NCBI GenBank assembly: GCA_035515055.1
Contig: DATJBV010000036.1
Location: 1-64,000, forward strand
Source: Pollutimonas sp035515055
GTDB lineage: Bacteria; Pseudomonadota; Gammaproteobacteria; Burkholderiales; Burkholderiaceae_B
Length of the DNA: 64,000 nt
Reading direction: 5' to 3'
The notes under the pieces are model-generated. The model was given only the letters and a program-made list of their open reading frames with translations. It did not search any database and was not told where the DNA came from. The position numbers and the translations under genes are program-made. Each line of letters starts with the position of its first letter. The first letter of the stretch is position 1. Positions 8,370 to 16,989 of this stretch are shown here, piece after piece.

Positions 8370-9635
8370 TCAGGATGTCATGACGTCCTTGAGAATACCG
8401 AGCCCTTCCGCGAGGACGTCATCCTGGATCGTCAACGGGAACAAGAAACGAATCACGTGCCCGTGTGAGCCGCAGGTCAGCAGGACCAGGCCGCGATCCA
8501 AGGCCTGGCGCTGAATTCTCGCTGCGGTTTCTGGATCGGGCAGGCCGGTTTTCGGGTCTCGCATTTCGGCGGCCACCATGGCGCCCAAGCCCCGCACTTC
8601 GGCAACGCCCGGATGTCCCATATCGGCAAATACCCCGCGCAATCGCGCACCCAACTCCTCCGAGCGAGCAATGAGCTGCTCGGATTCGATCACCTCGAGT
8701 ACGGCCAAAGCCGACGCTACCGCCAGGGGGTTGCCGGCATAGGTCCCGCCCAGTGACCCGCGCGGTGCCGCATCCATGAGTTCCGCACGACCGCAGACCC
8801 CCGACAGCGGCATGCCACCGGCAAGACTCTTGGCCATCGTGATTAGATCGGGCACAACGCCGGAATGCTCGATGGCGAACATGCGTCCGGTGCGCGCAAA
8901 ACCGGTTTGCACCTCATCGGCAATCAGCAGAATGCCGTACTCGTCGCAGCGCTCGCGTAGCGCCCGAAGAAGTTCCGGGGGAGCGACGTTGAAACCGCCC
9001 TCACCCTGCACTGGCTCCACAATGATGGCGGCGACACGATTGGGACTGATATCCGCTTTGAAGAGCAGATCCAGGGCCTTCAGCGAATCCTGCGTGGTCA
9101 CACCGTCGAGCGTGCTGGGGAACGGAAGGTGGTAGACCTCGGCCGGCAGGGGGCCGAAGTCTTGCTTGTACGGCGCGACCTTGCCTGTAAGGGCCATGCC
9201 CATGAACGTGCGCCCGTGAAATGCACCCGAGAACGCGATAACCCCCGTGCGGCCCGTCGCGACGCGGGCAATCTTGACGGCGTTCTCAACAGCCTCGGCC
9301 CCGGTGGTGAAGAATGCGGTCTTTTTTGGGTGATTGCCAGGGGTCAGGCGGTTGATCTGCTCGGCCAGCTCGACGTACGAGCGGTAGGGCGCCACCTGGA
9401 AGGCGGTGTGGGTGAAGGCAATGAGCTGCGCCTGGATTGCCTGGACGATGCGGGGGTGGCAGTGACCCGTATTCGCCACGGCGATACCTGCCGCAAAGTC
9501 AATGTACCGTCGCCCTTCCATATCCCACAGTTCGGCGTTCAGGGCGCGCTCTGCGTAGAAATCGCAGGTGATGCCAATGCCATTCGGGATGGCCGCGTTT
9601 TTGCGATCTTGCCAGTGCTGATTCAGGTCAGTCAT
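8370..9635 (-). CDS. gabT: 4-aminobutyrate / 5-aminovalerate aminotransferase
   Basis: Class III PLP-dependent aminotransferase of 421 residues. Visible landmarks are FAAGIAVANTGHCHPRI near the N-terminus, FFTTGAEAVENAVKIAR, the cofactor-binding LLIADEVQTGFARTG segment and the PLP lysine in MAKSLAGGMPLSG. It transfers the amino group of GABA (or 5-aminovalerate, as DavT) to 2-oxoglutarate. The ATG at 9635 has GGAG 6 bases upstream; a longer frame from TTG 9647 is less likely. No succinate- or glutarate-semialdehyde dehydrogenase gene lies beside it. It ends 10 bases from the convergent MocR gene. The nearby glutaryl-CoA genes make the 5-aminovalerate role plausible. Confidence 0.88.
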   Translation of the reverse strand: MTDLNQHWQDRKNAAIPNGIGITCDFYAERALNAELWDMEGRRYIDFAAGIAVANTGHCHPRIVQAIQAQLIAFTHTAFQVAPYRSYVELAEQINRLTPGNHPKKTAFFTTGAEAVENAVKIARVATGRTGVIAFSGAFHGRTFMGMALTGKVAPYKQDFGPLPAEVYHLPFPSTLDGVTTQDSLKALDLLFKADISPNRVAAIIVEPVQGEGGFNVAPPELLRALRERCDEYGILLIADEVQTGFARTGRMFAIEHSGVVPDLITMAKSLAGGMPLSGVCGRAELMDAAPRGSLGGTYAGNPLAVASALAVLEVIESEQLIARSEELGARLRGVFADMGHPGVAEVRGLGAMVAAEMRDPKTGLPDPETAARIQRQALDRGLVLLTCGSHGHVIRFLFPLTIQDDVLAEGLGILKDVMTS

Positions 9636-9694
9636 GCCTATCTCCAATCCTTACGTATTTGGGTGTTTACCTTTGACGAATATACGTTTCTTAT

Positions 9695-9711
9695 GGTCTG
9701 TTAAACAGACC
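9695..9711. promoter_or_regulatory. 17-bp palindrome upstream of gabT
   Basis: GGTCTGTT-A-AACAGACC is a perfect palindrome with 8-bp arms, centred 68 bases upstream of the gabT ATG. A possible minus-strand -10 (TATATT) lies on its gabT side, so it would overlap the -35 region. It looks like an operator for a dimeric regulator; the regulator is unknown and could be the MocR or LysR protein next door. Confidence 0.55.
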
Positions 9712-9776
9712 CATTTCTGGATATTTGATAGGGCCAATTCGCAACTACCTAACGTTTCCTGACGGATAGCGCAGGG

Positions 9777-10667
9777 CTATAGCGCTTCGGGGTTGCTCGC
9801 TTCGCCAACCAGCCAGTCACGAAAGTGCGTCAGCGCCGGCAGCGATGCCTTGCGTTCCGGCACGATCAGGCAGTAGGCGCGCTTGCCTGGGCCTTCATGG
9901 GAATTCAGAATGATCAACTCGCCAGAAGCCAGTTCCTTCTGGATGAGCAAGGGCGGAATCAATGCAACCCCGTGCCCGTCGATCGCCGCTTGAGCAAGCA
10001 TGGAAAACAGCTCCAGGCGCATTCCAGCCATATCGCCCGGCGCAGTCGCTTCCGCCGAGGCGAACCATTCCCTCCAGGCATAAGGACGGGTGCTTTGTTG
10101 CAGCAGCGGCAGAGTGGCAATGATTTGGGCATCCAGAGGCCCCATGGCCAGTCGGGGGCTGCAAACCGGCACCGGACTTTCGCGCATTAGAAAATAAGAC
10201 TGCGTACCCGGCCAGCCGGGATCCCCCGAATAAATTGCGGCATCGAATTCCGTGTCCTCGAACAGGAATGGGCGAGTACGGGTCACCATATTCAATTGCA
10301 AGCCCGGGCAGCTCGCGTTCAGGTTCGCCAGGCGCGGCAGCAGCCAGCGCGTGGCAAAGGTTGGCACGACGGCCAGTTCCAGCACCCCGCCGGTCTGGTG
10401 CGCCATGACCGACAGCGCGTCGCGCTCGATGGCGTCCAACTGCCGGCGCACCAGGCGGCCATAGCGTTCGCCGGCATCCGTGAGGCGAACCCCGCGCTGT
10501 ATGCGCTGGAACAGCGGCACGCCGACGAAGGCTTCCAGGCCGGCGATTTGTCGGCAGATGGCGCCCTGGGTAAGGGCCAATTCCTGAGCCGCGCGGGTGA
10601 AGCTCTCGTGGCGCGCAGCGGCTTCGAAGGCTTGTAGAGCGGACGTACTGGGGAAGCGCTTGCGCAT
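9777..10667 (-). CDS. gcdR: LysR-family regulator, GcdR-like
   Basis: LysR-type regulator of 296 residues. The N-terminal helix-turn-helix (STSALQAFEAAARHESFTRA, then ALTQGAICRQIAGLEAFVG) resembles the GcvA branch of the family; the remainder is the effector-binding domain. ATG at 10667 gives the MRKRFPS start typical of this branch; an in-frame GTG lies two codons upstream at 10673. It is divergent from the glutaryl-CoA dehydrogenase gene across about 118 bases, the same arrangement as gcdR-gcdH in Pseudomonas, so it probably activates that operon in response to glutarate or a derivative. Confidence 0.8.
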   Translation of the reverse strand: MRKRFPSTSALQAFEAAARHESFTRAAQELALTQGAICRQIAGLEAFVGVPLFQRIQRGVRLTDAGERYGRLVRRQLDAIERDALSVMAHQTGGVLELAVVPTFATRWLLPRLANLNASCPGLQLNMVTRTRPFLFEDTEFDAAIYSGDPGWPGTQSYFLMRESPVPVCSPRLAMGPLDAQIIATLPLLQQSTRPYAWREWFASAEATAPGDMAGMRLELFSMLAQAAIDGHGVALIPPLLIQKELASGELIILNSHEGPGKRAYCLIVPERKASLPALTHFRDWLVGEASNPEAL

Positions 10668-10705
10668 GGTCACGAGTGATAAAAGGACACAGATAGTGCA
10701 GTTTA

Positions 10706-10726
10706 TATCGTTTGTCCCTGGAACGA
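10706..10726. promoter_or_regulatory. Possible LysR binding site between gcdR and gcdH
   Basis: TCGTT-N9-AACGA (10708-10712 and 10722-10726), within TATCGTTTGTCCCTGGAACGA, resembles a T-N11-A LysR box with dyad symmetry. A second half-site AACGATA lies at 10759-10765. The location about 70 bases upstream of the gcdH start fits a LysR activator. Confidence 0.4.
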
Positions 10727-10785
10727 AAAATAACTAGCATGTCAAAAATTCACTTCATAACGATACGACTATTCAGGAGTTCTCC

Positions 10786-11973
10786 ATGTCCCAAGGGCAA
10801 TCTCAATTTCAGTGGCTCGATCCTTTGTTGCTCGATCAACAATTGAGCGACACTGAGCGCATGGTGCGCGAGGCGGCTCGCGCCTATAGCCAGGACCGGC
10901 TGCTGCCGCGCGTGCAGAACGCCTTTCGCAACGAAAAGACTGACACGGCAATCTTCCGCGAAATGGGAGAGCTAGGCCTATTGGGCGCCACCATTCCCGA
11001 ATCGTACGGTGGTTCCGGCCTGAACTACGTGTGTTATGGACTGATCGCCCGCGAGGTCGAACGTGTGGATTCCGGCTACCGCTCCATGATGAGCGTACAA
11101 AGTTCGCTGGTAATGGTGCCAATTGCGACGTTCGGCACCGAGGCGCAGAAGCAGAAATATCTGCCGCGCCTGGCCACCGGCGAATGGATAGGCTGTTTTG
11201 GCCTGACCGAGCCCGATCATGGATCGGATCCTGGTTCCATGGCCACCCGTGCGCGCAGTGTGCCGGGCGGATTCCGTCTGACGGGCACCAAGACTTGGAT
11301 AACCAACAGCCCGATCGCCAATGTATTCGTGGTGTGGGCCAAGGACGAAGCCGGCGACATCCGGGGTTTCATCCTGGAAAAAGGCTGGGACGGCCTGTCG
11401 ACGCCGGCCATACACGGCAAGGTCGGCTTGCGGGCGTCGATTACAGGCGAAATCGTGCTCGATGACGTTTTCGTACCCGAAGACAACGCCTTTCCCGAAG
11501 TGCGTGGCCTCAAGGGGCCGTTCACCTGCCTGAACTCGGCACGCTACGGGATTGCGTGGGGCGCGCTAGGGGCGGCGGAAGCCTGCTACGAGACCGCACG
11601 TCAATACGTGCTCGACCGCCACCAGTTCGGCCGGCCCCTGGCAGCCAATCAGCTGATCCAGAAAAAGCTCGCCGACATGCTCACGGAAATCACGTTGGGC
11701 TTGCAGGCCGTGCTGCGTGTTGGCCGCATGAAAGACGATGGCCAGGCATCCGTGGACATTACTTCGATCATCAAGCGCAATTCCTGCGGCAAGGCGCTCG
11801 ATATCGCGCGCATGGCGCGGGACATGTTGGGCGGCAACGGGATTTCCGATGAATTCTGTATTGCACGCCATTTGGTCAACCTGGAAGTCGTCAACACCTA
11901 CGAGGGCACGCACGACGTACATGCCCTGATCCTCGGTCGCGCGATCACGGGGATCGCCGCTTTCTCCAACTGA
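10786..11973 (+). CDS. gcdH: Glutaryl-CoA dehydrogenase
   Basis: Acyl-CoA dehydrogenase of 395 residues that oxidises and decarboxylates glutaryl-CoA to crotonyl-CoA with FAD. Family segments are ESYGGSGLNYVCYGLIAREV, the FAD/substrate stretch CFGLTEPDHGSDPGSM, TGTKTWITNSPIA, and the catalytic-glutamate motif NTYEGTHDVHALILGRAITG near the C-terminus. The GLTEPDHGSDP segment and the paired CoA-transferase support glutaryl-CoA specificity over other acyl-CoA dehydrogenases. ATG at 10786 has AGGAG 6 bases upstream. It is followed after 10 bases by the CoA-transferase gene. Confidence 0.88.
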   Translation: MSQGQSQFQWLDPLLLDQQLSDTERMVREAARAYSQDRLLPRVQNAFRNEKTDTAIFREMGELGLLGATIPESYGGSGLNYVCYGLIAREVERVDSGYRSMMSVQSSLVMVPIATFGTEAQKQKYLPRLATGEWIGCFGLTEPDHGSDPGSMATRARSVPGGFRLTGTKTWITNSPIANVFVVWAKDEAGDIRGFILEKGWDGLSTPAIHGKVGLRASITGEIVLDDVFVPEDNAFPEVRGLKGPFTCLNSARYGIAWGALGAAEACYETARQYVLDRHQFGRPLAANQLIQKKLADMLTEITLGLQAVLRVGRMKDDGQASVDITSIIKRNSCGKALDIARMARDMLGGNGISDEFCIARHLVNLEVVNTYEGTHDVHALILGRAITGIAAFSN

Positions 11974-11983
11974 GGACCGCAGC

Positions 11984-13219
11984 ATGTCGACACCGACCAA
12001 AGGGGCACTATCGCACATCCGCGTCCTGGATTTGTCCCGCGTGCTTGCCGGCCCGTGGGCCACACAAATTCTAGCGGACCTCGGCGCCGACGTGATTAAG
12101 ATCGAGCGGCCCGACGCAGGGGACGACACACGCGGCTGGGGGCCGCCATGGATGCGGGACGACGAGGGGAAGGAATCCTCGGTCGCGGCCTATTACTTGT
12201 GTACCAACCGCAACAAGCGGTCGGTGACGGTGGACGTGGCCTGCCCGGAGGGTCAGGACCTGATTCGTCAGCTTGCGCGCGAATCCGATGTGCTGGTCGA
12301 GAACTTCAAGGCGGGCGGCCTGGCCCGCTACGGCCTGGACTTCGATAGTCTGCATGCCGTCAATCCGCGCCTGGTGTACTGCTCCATCACTGGATTCGGC
12401 CAGACCGGGCCATATGCGGCGCGTGCCGGCTACGATTTTCTAATCCAGGGCCTGGGTGGCCTGATGAGCGTGACCGGTCGCCCCGATGGCGAACCGGGCG
12501 GCGGGCCGATGAAGGTGGGGGTCGCATTGACCGACATCCTGACCGGACTATATGCGGCCAATGCCATCCAGGCGGCACTTGCGGCGCGCGATCGCACGGG
12601 CGTCGGCCAGCACGTGGACATGGCGCTGCTGGACGTACAAGTCGCCTGCCTGGCCAATCAGGGCATGAACTATCTGGCGACCGGCAACAGTCCGAGCCGT
12701 TTGGGTAACGCCCACCCCAGCATCGTGCCCTATCAGGACTTCCCCACCGCCGACGGCCACATGATTTTGGCCATCGGCAACGACGGACAGTTTGCGCGCT
12801 TTTGCGAGGAAACCGGCCGGGCCGAACTGGCACACAATCCCCGGTTTGCGACGAACAAGGCACGAGTCGAGCATCGGGACGAGCTGATTCCCATATTGCG
12901 TGAGCTGACCGGCACACGGACAACGGCGCAATGGGTGGCGGCTCTTGAGGCCAAGGCCGTGCCCTGTGGGCCGATCAACACCATGGCTGAAGTCTTCGAT
13001 GATCCGCAGGTCCGGGCGCGCGGCTTACGCATCCAGATGCCCCACTCGGAAACCGGTACGGTCCCTCTAGTGGCCAGCCCCATCCGTCTCTCGGACACCC
13101 CGGTCGAATACCGTCTGCCTCCGCCCATGCTGGGTGAGCACACGGCGTCGGTGCTGGAGGATGTGCTGGGCCTGGCTACCGAGGCGGTCCAGGCATTGCG
13201 GGAGCGTGGCGTTATTTGA
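11984..13219 (+). CDS. Class III (CaiB/Frc family) CoA-transferase, probable glutarate CoA-transferase
   Basis: Protein of 411 residues of the formyl-CoA transferase family. It opens with VLDLSRVLAGPWATQILADL and carries the catalytic aspartate at about residue 184 in VALTDILTG. The pair gcdH plus this gene under a LysR regulator matches the Pseudomonas gcdG-gcdH arrangement and the mammalian pair GCDH/SUGCT, so the likely reaction is activation of glutarate to glutaryl-CoA using succinyl-CoA or a similar donor. ATG at 11984 follows GAGGA. Co-transcribed with gcdH. Confidence 0.82.
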   Translation: MSTPTKGALSHIRVLDLSRVLAGPWATQILADLGADVIKIERPDAGDDTRGWGPPWMRDDEGKESSVAAYYLCTNRNKRSVTVDVACPEGQDLIRQLARESDVLVENFKAGGLARYGLDFDSLHAVNPRLVYCSITGFGQTGPYAARAGYDFLIQGLGGLMSVTGRPDGEPGGGPMKVGVALTDILTGLYAANAIQAALAARDRTGVGQHVDMALLDVQVACLANQGMNYLATGNSPSRLGNAHPSIVPYQDFPTADGHMILAIGNDGQFARFCEETGRAELAHNPRFATNKARVEHRDELIPILRELTGTRTTAQWVAALEAKAVPCGPINTMAEVFDDPQVRARGLRIQMPHSETGTVPLVASPIRLSDTPVEYRLPPPMLGEHTASVLEDVLGLATEAVQALRERGVI

Positions 13220-13274
13220 ACGTGGTCGTATGAATGAAGGGCGCGCGGGTCGTATTACCCGTGCCTGATTAATT

Positions 13275-13295
13275 CCAGGCGGCGCGGCCGCCTGG
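13275..13295. terminator. GC-rich hairpin between convergent genes
   Basis: Perfect 9-bp stem (CCAGGCGGC with GCCGCCTGG) around a GCG loop between the CoA-transferase gene (plus) and the DUF937 gene (minus). No T-run follows on either strand, so it may terminate or only protect transcripts of both sides. Confidence 0.45.
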
Positions 13296-13304
13296 ACCAC
13301 CAGT

Positions 13305-13889
13305 TCAACGCATGAACTTGCCCGCCATGCGCATGATGTCGTCCAGCGCGTTGCCATCGCCGTTCATGTCCAGCAAAGAACCTAGTCCGCCGGCTTGCTG
13401 GCCTGATGGCTGACCACCACCCAGCATGTTGCCCAGCAGCCCGCCCAAGCCACCCTCGGCTGGATCGCTTTGGATCGATGCGCTTCCGGCGCCAGCACCA
13501 CGTTTGGCCATGTAGCTCGTGATCAGCATGGCCACCATGGGCAGCATCTTCTTCAACACGTCTGTACTCAATCCGGACTGAGCCGACGCATTTTGGGCCA
13601 CTGCGCGGCTGACGTCCTTGGAGCCGAAAATTTGCCCCAATACTTGATTACCGCTGCTCAATTGGTCTGACGGCTCGGCCGCCCCACTGTCAAACCGGCC
13701 TGCGCCCAATTGCGCCAACAGGCCATTGAGCCCTTCAACACCCGAAGTTTGCGTCTGCTTTTTGAATCCGCCGAGTATGGCCGGCATTAACGCGTCCGCC
13801 CCACTGACCGCTTCAGACTCTGTAACGCCCAACTGTTGCGCGATGGACCGCAGGCCGCCCGTTTGCGCAAGGATATCGGTAATTTGCAT
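13305..13889 (-). CDS. DUF937 family (YidB-like) protein
   Basis: Protein of 194 residues. The N-terminal half has the DUF937 pattern (short helices, GGLRSIAQQLGVTESEAVSGA, then LMPAILGGFKKQ). The C-terminal half is Gly-rich (GGLGGLLGNMLGGGQPSG) and ends with an EF-hand-like segment LDMNGDGNALDDIMRMAGKF. The function of the family is unknown. ATG at 13889 has AAGGAG upstream; the frame extends further but that part has no family resemblance. Convergent with the CoA-transferase gene, no operon partner. Confidence 0.78.
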   Translation of the reverse strand: MQITDILAQTGGLRSIAQQLGVTESEAVSGADALMPAILGGFKKQTQTSGVEGLNGLLAQLGAGRFDSGAAEPSDQLSSGNQVLGQIFGSKDVSRAVAQNASAQSGLSTDVLKKMLPMVAMLITSYMAKRGAGAGSASIQSDPAEGGLGGLLGNMLGGGQPSGQQAGGLGSLLDMNGDGNALDDIMRMAGKFMR

Positions 13890-14077
13890 GGCGTTCTCCT
13901 TGAACGATATAAGGATGTTATCCACGTTTTTGTGAGCCGGCACTAGCGGCAATCTTTGCTTACCGTTAAGTTTCCGAAAGGCGGTGGAAGTCATCCGGCA
14001 GACGTTATCGTTCTTAGATGCAGGCGGTTGAAAGGAGCGCCACTTCAACCTTGGATCATTAACTCTAGTGAAGAACG

Positions 14078-14434
14078 GTGAAGACTCTAACTACGCCAGA
14101 CGGGCGATACATCGTCGTTCGCGGACGCCTTTGGCGCGCGAGCAACCCAAAGCTTACAGACGAAGAGCGCACTGCGCTGGTACGTGACTTGGCGGCCGCT
14201 CGCCGGGCTGTGAGGGCCGCCCTTCGGCACCCGAATCCAGAGCGCCTTGCAACGGCAAGGGCCGCAGTCAATACCGCCAAAATTGCGCTCGGAGAGCGGG
14301 GGCCGCCGTGGTGGACAGACGGTGCGCAGGACTTCAACCGCCACATGGTCAAGAACACCCCCTATGCGCGGTGGCACGAAGAGGTGACGCTGAAGACGGG
14401 AAGTCGAGCCTGTCGACTACTTGAATCCGTGTGA
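14078..14434 (+). CDS. Conserved small protein of unknown function
   Basis: Protein of 118 residues, Arg/Ala-rich, starting at a GTG. It begins KTLTTPDGRYIVVRGRLWRAS and ends with a WWTDGAQDFNRHMVKNTPY segment followed by RWHEE. I recognise this pattern (PDGRYIVVRGRLWR ... WW.DGA.DFNRHM..NTPY) as a small conserved protein found widely in proteobacteria, with no assigned function. No signal peptide or membrane segment. The helical middle is strongly charged. Weak ribosome binding site. Transcribed alone or with the next gene. Confidence 0.65.
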   Translation: MKTLTTPDGRYIVVRGRLWRASNPKLTDEERTALVRDLAAARRAVRAALRHPNPERLATARAAVNTAKIALGERGPPWWTDGAQDFNRHMVKNTPYARWHEEVTLKTGSRACRLLESV

Positions 14435-14598
14435 ACCGCCGCGGGTTCGCAGGTCCGAGCCAGACACCAAGACTTGCTTTTTACTACGCATTAACTCTTG
14501 TCCCCAGAATAAAAAGAAGGCAGCATAAACCACGTGGTTGCGCCTCGTGTGCTAGAAAAATTCAGCAACATCATGCATGCTCTGCTCTGGAGATGCTC

Positions 14599-15042
14599 AT
14601 GAAGCGTTTTGCGCTGTATCTCGTCTCGCTAACTTCCGCTGTTGCGTGGGGCCAAGAAGTATGCACACGGAACCCGACGCAAACCGACGTATGCCGTGTA
14701 GCCACTACCATTTCGGAAACGATTGCACAGGAGCTACCGATTCGGCTTAACCAAAGCCTCGTCCTCGAGCACATTGGAGCGTCAGAAAATCTAATCACAA
14801 TGAGGGCCGTTTTTGACTACACGGAAGCCCGCCTCATCGATGCATCGAAAACAGGCGTCACTCTAGAAAACATGAAGATGTCGGTACGAGAGACCGCGAC
14901 AGTGATCGCTTGCCGCCCGAAGACCGAGCTTCGGGCGTTTATCGATCTCGGAGGGAAACTGCAATTTGTGTATCTTTTCTCGGATAAAGCGCATTTTCTC
15001 ACGGGCAATGTGCATCACTGCACCTCAGAGCATGCGGACTGA
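14599..15042 (+). CDS. Small exported protein of unknown function
   Basis: Protein of 147 residues. A short Sec signal peptide (MKRFALYLVSLTSAVAWGQ) suggests periplasmic location. The mature part has four Cys (CTRNPTQTDVC near the start, CRPK, and HHC near the end), which could form disulphides. The ATG at 14599 has GGAG 6 bases upstream; the frame is open from 14431 but the upstream part lacks a signal. Base composition is visibly lower in GC than the neighbours. The family was not recognised; the pattern is that of a small secreted or phage-defence-unrelated accessory gene, and no function is proposed. Confidence 0.6.
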   Translation: MKRFALYLVSLTSAVAWGQEVCTRNPTQTDVCRVATTISETIAQELPIRLNQSLVLEHIGASENLITMRAVFDYTEARLIDASKTGVTLENMKMSVRETATVIACRPKTELRAFIDLGGKLQFVYLFSDKAHFLTGNVHHCTSEHAD

Positions 15043-15082
15043 AGTTGAGTTGTGACGATAATTTAGGCAAAGAACCGAAGTC

Positions 15083-16915
15083 TCACTCCACCGTCACACT
15101 CTTCGCCAGATTCCTCGGCTTGTCCACGTCCGTCCCGCGCGCCACCGCCGTGTGATATGCCAGCAACTGCAACGGTATCGTATGCAGTATGGGAGACAAC
15201 TTTCCGTAGTGCTCGGGCATGCGGATGACATGGATTCCCTCGCTGCTGCCGATCTTGGTGTCGGCATCGGCGAACACGTACAGTTCGCCGCCGCGCGCGT
15301 GCACTTCCTGCATGTTGGACTTCAGCTTCTCCAACAGCTCGTCGCGCGGCGCAATAGTGACCACCGGCATGGCTTCTGTTACCAGCGCCAATGGGCCGTG
15401 TTTTAGCTCCCCAGCAGGATAGGCCTCGGCATGTATGTAGCTGATTTCCTTCAGTTTCAACGCACCTTCAAGCGCAATCGGGTAATGCATGCCTCGCCCA
15501 AGGAATAGCGCGTGCTCTTTGCTGGCAAAGCGGTCCGCCCAGTCAATGATTTGCGGCTCCAGGGCCAACACGGCGCTGATGGCCACCGGCAAGTGGCGCA
15601 AGGCCTTCAACGCGTCCGCTTCGACCTCCTCGCTTAACAGGTCTTTGGTCTGCGCCAGGGCCAGAGTCAACAAGAATAATGCAGTCAGCTGCGTCGTAAA
15701 CGCCTTGGTGGACGCCACACCTATTTCCACACCGGCCCGTGTGATGTAAGAAAGCTTGCACTCGCGGACCATGGCGCTGGTGGCCACATTGCAAATTGTC
15801 AGCGTGTGCTCCATGCCCAAGGCGCGCGCATGCTTCAATGCCGCCAGCGTGTCGGCTGTTTCGCCGGACTGCGAAATGGTCACGACTAGAGTGCGCGGGT
15901 TGGGCACGCTGTCGCGGTAGCGATACTCGCTGGCCACTTCCACGTTCACCGGAATTTTTGCGATCGACTCGATCCAGTAGCGTGCGGTCAAGCCGGCGTA
16001 ATAACTGGTGCCGCAAGCCAGGATCAAGACGTTGTCGATCTCTTTGAATACCTTGTATGCCTGGTCGCCAAACAGCTCGGGCGTAATGCTCTCTATGTCT
16101 TGCAGCGTGTCCGCCACGGCGCGCGGCTGCTCGAAGATTTCCTTTTGCATGTAGTGGCGATACGGACCCAATTCCGCCGCCCCCGTGTGGACATGCACCG
16201 TTTGAACCTCGCGCTCCACGGCGTTGCCTTCGCGATCTATGATCCAGACGCGCGACAGCTGCAGATCCACTACGTCGCCATCTTCCAGGTACATGATCTG
16301 GTCGGTCGTGCCGGCCAGTGCCAACGCATCCGATGCAAGAAAGTTTTCGGCTGCTCCGCGGCCCACGACCAACGGCGACCCATGACGCGCGCCGACCACC
16401 CGGTGCGGCTCATCGCGGCAGAACACGGCAATGGCGTACGCTCCTTCGAGCCGGCGCGTTGCCTGCTGGACAGCCTCGAAAAGGTCGCCGGAATACAAGT
16501 GATCCACCAGATGCGCCACAACCTCGGTATCGGTCTGGCTTTCGAACACATAGCCCGACGCCTGCAACTCCGTGCGCAGTTCCTCGTAGTTTTCGATAAT
16601 GCCGTTGTGAACCAGCGCGATGCGCGCCGCGCCCTTGGTCTGCCCCGAGAAATGCGGGTGTGCATTATGCGTGGCGGGCGCGCCGTGCGTGGCCCAGCGC
16701 GTATGCGCAATGCCCGTAAAGCCCTCGATACTGTCGGCGCGCACTTGCTCTTGAAGTTCGGCAACCCGTTGCGTACTCCGAGCCCGGCGTAGGTGCCCAT
16801 TGGAATGGACCGCAACGCCGCAGGAATCGTAGCCTCGGTATTCCAGGCGCTTTAGGCCTTCCAGCAGAATAGGGGTGATATCGCGTTGCGCTACTGCGCC
16901 GACAATGCCGCACAT
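15083..16915 (-). CDS. glmS: Glutamine-fructose-6-phosphate aminotransferase (isomerizing)
   Basis: Protein of 610 residues, normal for GlmS. It makes glucosamine-6-phosphate from fructose-6-phosphate and glutamine, the first step of UDP-GlcNAc synthesis for cell wall and LPS. The start ATG at 16915 exposes the catalytic Cys as residue 2 (CGIVGAVAQ) and has GGGAG upstream; the frame is open to 16963 but a longer start would bury the nucleophile. The N-terminal glutaminase domain is followed by two SIS domains (ACGTSYYAGLTARYW, TISQSGETADTLAAL) and the invariant C-terminal LAKSVTVE. No glmS ribozyme is apparent in the leader. Divergent from the Lrp-type gene. Confidence 0.96.
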   Translation of the reverse strand: MCGIVGAVAQRDITPILLEGLKRLEYRGYDSCGVAVHSNGHLRRARSTQRVAELQEQVRADSIEGFTGIAHTRWATHGAPATHNAHPHFSGQTKGAARIALVHNGIIENYEELRTELQASGYVFESQTDTEVVAHLVDHLYSGDLFEAVQQATRRLEGAYAIAVFCRDEPHRVVGARHGSPLVVGRGAAENFLASDALALAGTTDQIMYLEDGDVVDLQLSRVWIIDREGNAVEREVQTVHVHTGAAELGPYRHYMQKEIFEQPRAVADTLQDIESITPELFGDQAYKVFKEIDNVLILACGTSYYAGLTARYWIESIAKIPVNVEVASEYRYRDSVPNPRTLVVTISQSGETADTLAALKHARALGMEHTLTICNVATSAMVRECKLSYITRAGVEIGVASTKAFTTQLTALFLLTLALAQTKDLLSEEVEADALKALRHLPVAISAVLALEPQIIDWADRFASKEHALFLGRGMHYPIALEGALKLKEISYIHAEAYPAGELKHGPLALVTEAMPVVTIAPRDELLEKLKSNMQEVHARGGELYVFADADTKIGSSEGIHVIRMPEHYGKLSPILHTIPLQLLAYHTAVARGTDVDKPRNLAKSVTVE

Positions 16916-16989
16916 GGGGTTGCTCCCGACTATGTAAAAGATAGGCCATTGTGCGCGAGACACCAGGAAATTAGATTTCTAAACTGCAT

